From the NCBI GenBank assembly GCA_964461135.1, contig CAYWTB010000059.1:1-28297 (forward strand): 28,297 nt of DNA, written 5' to 3'. The notes beneath the pieces were generated by a model. It saw only the letters and a list, made by a program, of their open reading frames with translations. It ran no database searches and had not been told where the DNA came from. Source of the stretch: RQOF01 sp964461135. GTDB taxonomy: Bacteria > Calditrichota > Calditrichia > RBG-13-44-9. The position numbers and the translations under genes were made by a program. Positions 25,633 to 28,297 of this stretch are shown here, piece after piece. Position 1 is the first letter of the stretch, and every line of letters starts with the position of its first letter.

Positions 25633-25766
25633 ATCGGCTTTATTGAAGGTAATTTGTCTCATAAATGCCGGATATTTTTCCATCACACCCTCTTTATCGC
25701 TTTGATTCCTCCTTAGTATGAGAAAATATTATACATATAAAACCATTCATGATGTCGAAAATGCTG

Positions 25767-25790
25767 AAATGCCTGCAAAATAAGGCATTT
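25767..25790 (+). promoter_or_regulatory. Hairpin upstream of the pilin-like operon
   Basis: AAATGCCT (25767-25774) and AGGCATTT (25783-25790) form a perfect 8-bp stem, about 60 bp before the first gene. It could be a leader structure or the end of the preceding element. Confidence 0.4.
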
Positions 25791-25850
25791 TAGAGGTGGC
25801 ACTTTTTTTGAATGAATTAATTATAGAAAATATCATAAAAGAGGAAAATC

Positions 25851-26351
25851 ATGGGCAAAGGCGAAACATTGTTTACTCTAGGTGCGATCATCATGTTGTC
25901 TGTTTTAGCCATTAACGTGAATAAATCTTTTACTGAAAACAGCGATTATTTTAATCAAACCAGATATGAGCTGGAAACCATATCCATTGCCAACTCTTTT
26001 ATTGAAGAAGCCTCGCAATTGCCGTTTGATGAACAGAGCTGGGATTCCACCAAGGTGGAAAAAGTGGCCACCGATTTTACCCAGGTTTCAGATCTGGGGC
26101 CGGATGCGGGTGAGAGCAATATCGACCTGTTTGATGATTTTGATGATTATAATGATTTCATGAAAGCCGAAACCACCATGCAGAATGTTTACAACATTTC
26201 CTGCCGGGTTGTCTATATTCATCCCGATTATCCGGATTCGTCCATCTCCACCCGCAGTTTATATAAAAAGTTGATGGTTACCGTGAAAAATACGGTAAAC
26301 ACTGACAGTTTATCCCTGAGTTATGTGCATGGGTTCTGGTATTTTAACTAA
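25851..26351 (+). CDS. Minor pilin-like protein 1 (PilV-like position)
   Basis: This 166-residue protein has a short N-terminus (MGKGETLFT) and one hydrophobic helix (about residues 7-24), then a soluble domain with an acidic Asp-rich stretch (DLFDDFDDYNDF). This is the layout of pseudopilins. The classical prepilin peptidase site, Gly followed by a Glu at position +5 of the mature protein, is absent: here Glu directly follows the Gly. It is the first gene of a three-gene operon; GAGG lies about 6 nt before the ATG. I do not recognise a named family, and the pilin assignment is by layout and neighbours. Confidence 0.6.
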   Translation: MGKGETLFTLGAIIMLSVLAINVNKSFTENSDYFNQTRYELETISIANSFIEEASQLPFDEQSWDSTKVEKVATDFTQVSDLGPDAGESNIDLFDDFDDYNDFMKAETTMQNVYNISCRVVYIHPDYPDSSISTRSLYKKLMVTVKNTVNTDSLSLSYVHGFWYFN

Positions 26352-26369
26352 TTAAAGGGAGAACGGGTT

Positions 26370-26972
26370 ATGGCGGTTATGCTGGATATCATGAGCTCAA
26401 TTTTTATTGGTGGATTTATTATCCTGATGTCATTCGGGATTCTGGATTCTACCAATAAGTTTTTGTATTCCCACAATGATGATCTCATTGTGCAGGAAAA
26501 CCTGACATCGATTAACAGTATACTTGAATATGATATGAATAAAATGGGTTTCGCCGTACCGGAAGGGGAAAATGTTATCCTGCTGGCGGATACCAGTCAT
26601 ATCAGGTTCTGTGCTGATCTGAACCGTGACTGGCATCCTGATACGGTAGAATATTATGTGGGTTCGGAATCGGAACTGGCTAATACCACCAATCCTGATG
26701 ACCGGTTTCTCTATCGCAAAGTAAACAATCAGCCGGTTTCCGGAATGATAGTGGGAGTTGTGACTATTTTCCGTTTTGATTATCTCACCCAGGACCGCCA
26801 GCCGGTGGATATTTCCAATTCCTATAACTGGAAATCCATAAAAATGATCAGAACCACCATGCGGATTGAAAATCCAGCGGTGTACAGTGATGACAAAAAT
26901 CCCAATAAAAATGAGTACCGTACTGTTTTCTGGCAGGAAACCAACCTGGCCTCAAAAAATTTAAGGAGGTAA
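26370..26972 (+). CDS. Minor pilin-like protein 2 (PilW-like)
   Basis: This 200-residue protein has an N-terminal hydrophobic helix (about residues 7-26). A segment ENLTSINSILEYDMNKMGFA follows, resembling the PilW/GspJ pattern in which an N-terminal helix leads into a (R/E)DxRxAGY-like turn. No standard prepilin cleavage site is present. It begins 18 bp after gene 1, with GGGAG about 8 nt before the ATG. Its last two codons (AGG AGG) double as the Shine-Dalgarno of the next gene, indicating translational coupling. Confidence 0.6.
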   Translation: MAVMLDIMSSIFIGGFIILMSFGILDSTNKFLYSHNDDLIVQENLTSINSILEYDMNKMGFAVPEGENVILLADTSHIRFCADLNRDWHPDTVEYYVGSESELANTTNPDDRFLYRKVNNQPVSGMIVGVVTIFRFDYLTQDRQPVDISNSYNWKSIKMIRTTMRIENPAVYSDDKNPNKNEYRTVFWQETNLASKNLRR

Positions 26973-26976
26973 TTTC

Positions 26977-28155
26977 ATGGGGGGTAGAGCTGCATTACTG
27001 ATCGTATTTGGATTGACTTTTCTCTTTTCCGCTTACCAATTAAAGACCGGCAGCATATCCAACCGCGCCGCCGATAATTTAGCCGGGTTTTATTCCAAGA
27101 AAGTTGCTCACCAGATTGCCGTCAGTGGTCTTAATATTTCGGCTGCGAAGCTTTATCAGGACAATACCTGGCGCGGACCCATGACTAATATTCCGTTTCG
27201 TAACGGAAATTTCAGCCTGGGATTTTCGGCAACTGGCGATACCCTTGCTGTAGGGTCCATGGCGGATTATCACGGGATAAAAGATACGGTGGTGGCCTAT
27301 TTTTCACTCTCCAATCCCTATACCAAATATACCTTTTTTACCTTTCAGGAAAACGGTGTAAGCTGGGCACCCGGTGACACGGTGTGGGGACCGGTTCATA
27401 CGAACTCCACTCTTAATCATCAGAATGATAAATCCATTGTTTTTAATGGAAAGGCTACCGCAGGGAAGGGCATTTCCGCACCCCCCAAAAATGCCAAAAC
27501 CCAGTTTTTGGGCGGGTATGAGGTGGGGGTTTACGTTCCCCAGGTATTGAATATGACTGATCTGATTACTGCCGCAACCGCGGCAGGGTTCTCCTCACCT
27601 AATCCTGCCGATACTATTAAATTCGAATTCAATAATGACGGAACCCTGGATGTTTATCGTAATTCCACCAAAATTCATGATGATGTTCCCTTTTCCGGTA
27701 TAACCACCAATGGTGCCATCTATTGTGCCGGTCCCATAGTTATTTACGGACCTGGTCCCGTGAATACACCGCCCAGGGGAATTACCATCGGAACCGCAAA
27801 AACCATTGATCTTCTTAACACCATTCAGTATGCAGATGACCCGTTAAGCAATCCCAATTCCGATGATTTGCTGGCTCTGGTGGCCTGGAATGATATTATC
27901 TTTCATAATGCTGCCATGTCTGACTGGGATATGCAATGTGTTCTCATGAGTATTGACGGATCACTCACTGCGACTGACATGAATAAAAACGGCAACTTTA
28001 ATTATCTGGGCAGTGTGTATCAGAAGGATCGTGGAAATGCCAAAATGTTCCAGAGTTTTGAAAAGAAATACCATCATGATGAGCGGCTTAACAATATATC
28101 GCCACCGTTCTATCCCGGTGCTTCGGATCTGCAGCTGCTAGCCTGGTGGGAGTGA
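26977..28155 (+). CDS. Minor pilin-like protein 3 (PilX-like N-terminus, possible DUF4900-type C-domain)
   Basis: This 392-residue protein starts MGGRAALLIVFGLTFLFSAY, followed by an amphipathic helix, as in PilX N-termini (a hydrophobic anchor, then a helix rich in Asn, Ala and Gln). The C-terminal part contains GPVHTNSTL, GKATAGKGI and GAIYCAGPIVIYG, which recall DUF4900-type beta-helical domains; this is a memory-based guess. It begins 4 bp after gene 2, with AAGGAGG about 7 nt before the ATG. Heptad array E starts 8 bp after its stop. The gene order (PilV-like, PilW-like, PilX-like) parallels minor-pilin clusters in proteobacteria. Confidence 0.6.
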   Translation: MGGRAALLIVFGLTFLFSAYQLKTGSISNRAADNLAGFYSKKVAHQIAVSGLNISAAKLYQDNTWRGPMTNIPFRNGNFSLGFSATGDTLAVGSMADYHGIKDTVVAYFSLSNPYTKYTFFTFQENGVSWAPGDTVWGPVHTNSTLNHQNDKSIVFNGKATAGKGISAPPKNAKTQFLGGYEVGVYVPQVLNMTDLITAATAAGFSSPNPADTIKFEFNNDGTLDVYRNSTKIHDDVPFSGITTNGAIYCAGPIVIYGPGPVNTPPRGITIGTAKTIDLLNTIQYADDPLSNPNSDDLLALVAWNDIIFHNAAMSDWDMQCVLMSIDGSLTATDMNKNGNFNYLGSVYQKDRGNAKMFQSFEKKYHHDERLNNISPPFYPGASDLQLLAWWE

Positions 28156-28163
28156 GACGTGCT

Positions 28164-28240
28164 GGATAACAGGGTAAAGGGTAAAGGCCCAAGGCCAAAG
28201 GCTCAAGGATCAAGGCATAAGTTATAAGGTAAAGGGTTAA
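28164..28240. repeat. Heptad-phased intergenic array E
   Basis: Eleven consecutive heptads fit one frame: GGATAAC, AGGGTAA (twice), AGGCCCA, AGGCCAA, AGGCTCA, AGGATCA, AGGCATA, AGTTATA, AGGTAAA and GGGTTAA. It starts 8 bp after the stop of pilin-like gene 3. Only the purine-rich side is seen before the next element begins. Confidence 0.85.
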
Positions 28241-28242
28241 AA

Positions 28243-28297
28243 TGTCCCGTCCTGAAATAGGTTGACAGTTTTATCAGAAGAAAGAAAGGAGGAATCA
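28243..28297 (+). mobile_element. Possible left end of an insertion sequence, cut by the window edge
   Basis: The stretch beginning TGTCCCGTCCTGAAATAGG is abruptly different from the heptad array before it and resembles an IS terminal sequence as I recall them. A strong ribosome site AAAGGAGG (28285-28292) lies at the edge, so a gene should start just past 28297, perhaps a transposase. This could equally be an ordinary next gene. Confidence 0.35.

Larger units (their letters stand above)
25307..25850. other. Intergenic region with paired hairpins and heptad array D
   Basis: About 540 bp without a gene. It holds paired hairpins (25347-25404, 25498-25543), heptad array D, a perfect 8-bp hairpin CCTTCAAT/ATTGAAGG (25627-25649) and one at 25767-25790 ahead of the pilin-like operon. 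Confidence 0.7.

Noticed and set aside
25808..25836. TTGAAT-N17-TATCAT promoter for the pilin-like operon
   Set aside because: Transcription would start at the ribosome site itself, leaving almost no leader.

Overview
This 28.3 kb bacterial window, of moderate GC with AT-rich intergenic gaps, has 20 protein genes I can support and no rRNA, tRNA or CRISPR array. The organism is probably a member of the FCB superphylum in or near Calditrichota, KSB1 or Ignavibacteria. The evidence is a secreted protease whose C-terminal secretion tail contains NYPNPFNP, a TonB receptor with a carboxypeptidase-regulatory-like N domain, a GH97 glucosidase lipoprotein, and several lipoproteins whose acceptor Cys is followed by Asp-Arg. 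This placement is inference from protein style, not from a marker gene.

Layout. Positions 1-3168 (minus strand) hold a divergent POT-family transporter with its own promoter and terminator, a MITE-like palindromic element and a small HXXEE membrane protein. Positions 3965-9106 (minus) hold a GH97 alpha-glucosidase lipoprotein, a C69 dipeptidase and an orphan ParA-type ATPase. Positions 9107-11061 are mostly non-coding, with a 181-bp interrupted palindrome and a small membrane metalloprotease-like gene. Positions 11062-15377 (plus) hold a large secreted M6 metalloprotease and a lipoprotein. Positions 15434-19352 hold a PAS-GGDEF-EAL protein (minus) divergent from a CBS protein, a frameshifted aldo/keto reductase and a RidA-like protein (plus). 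Positions 19662-22557 (minus) hold a TonB-dependent receptor and a lipoprotein. Positions 22734-25306 (plus) hold a membrane protein, a DUF427 protein and an exported glutathione peroxidase. Positions 25851-28155 (plus) form a compact three-gene operon resembling minor pilins (PilV/PilW/PilX-like). The right edge looks like the start of another element or gene.

How the genes fit together. The secreted M6 protease, the C69 dipeptidase and the POT-type transporter would suit a peptide-scavenging heterotroph, and GH97 adds alpha-glucan use. The PAS-GGDEF-EAL protein probably degrades c-di-GMP. The pilin-like operon suggests a surface filament or secretion pseudopilus.

The most unusual feature lies between the genes. 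At least five intergenic regions are degenerate arrays with a strict 7-bp period, built from a few heptamer classes (AAAGGCT-like, CAGGAAT-like and ACAAAGT-like). Most start within a few to about 15 bp of a stop codon. The four arrays seen in full are purine-rich on the left and pyrimidine-rich on the right, so they are self-complementary overall; one carries a perfect 25-bp inverted repeat 284 bp apart. Several other hairpin families also occur, including a two-copy 68-69 bp repeat and a pair of hairpins with compensatory changes in the stem. These repeats are the best candidates here for undescribed structure.
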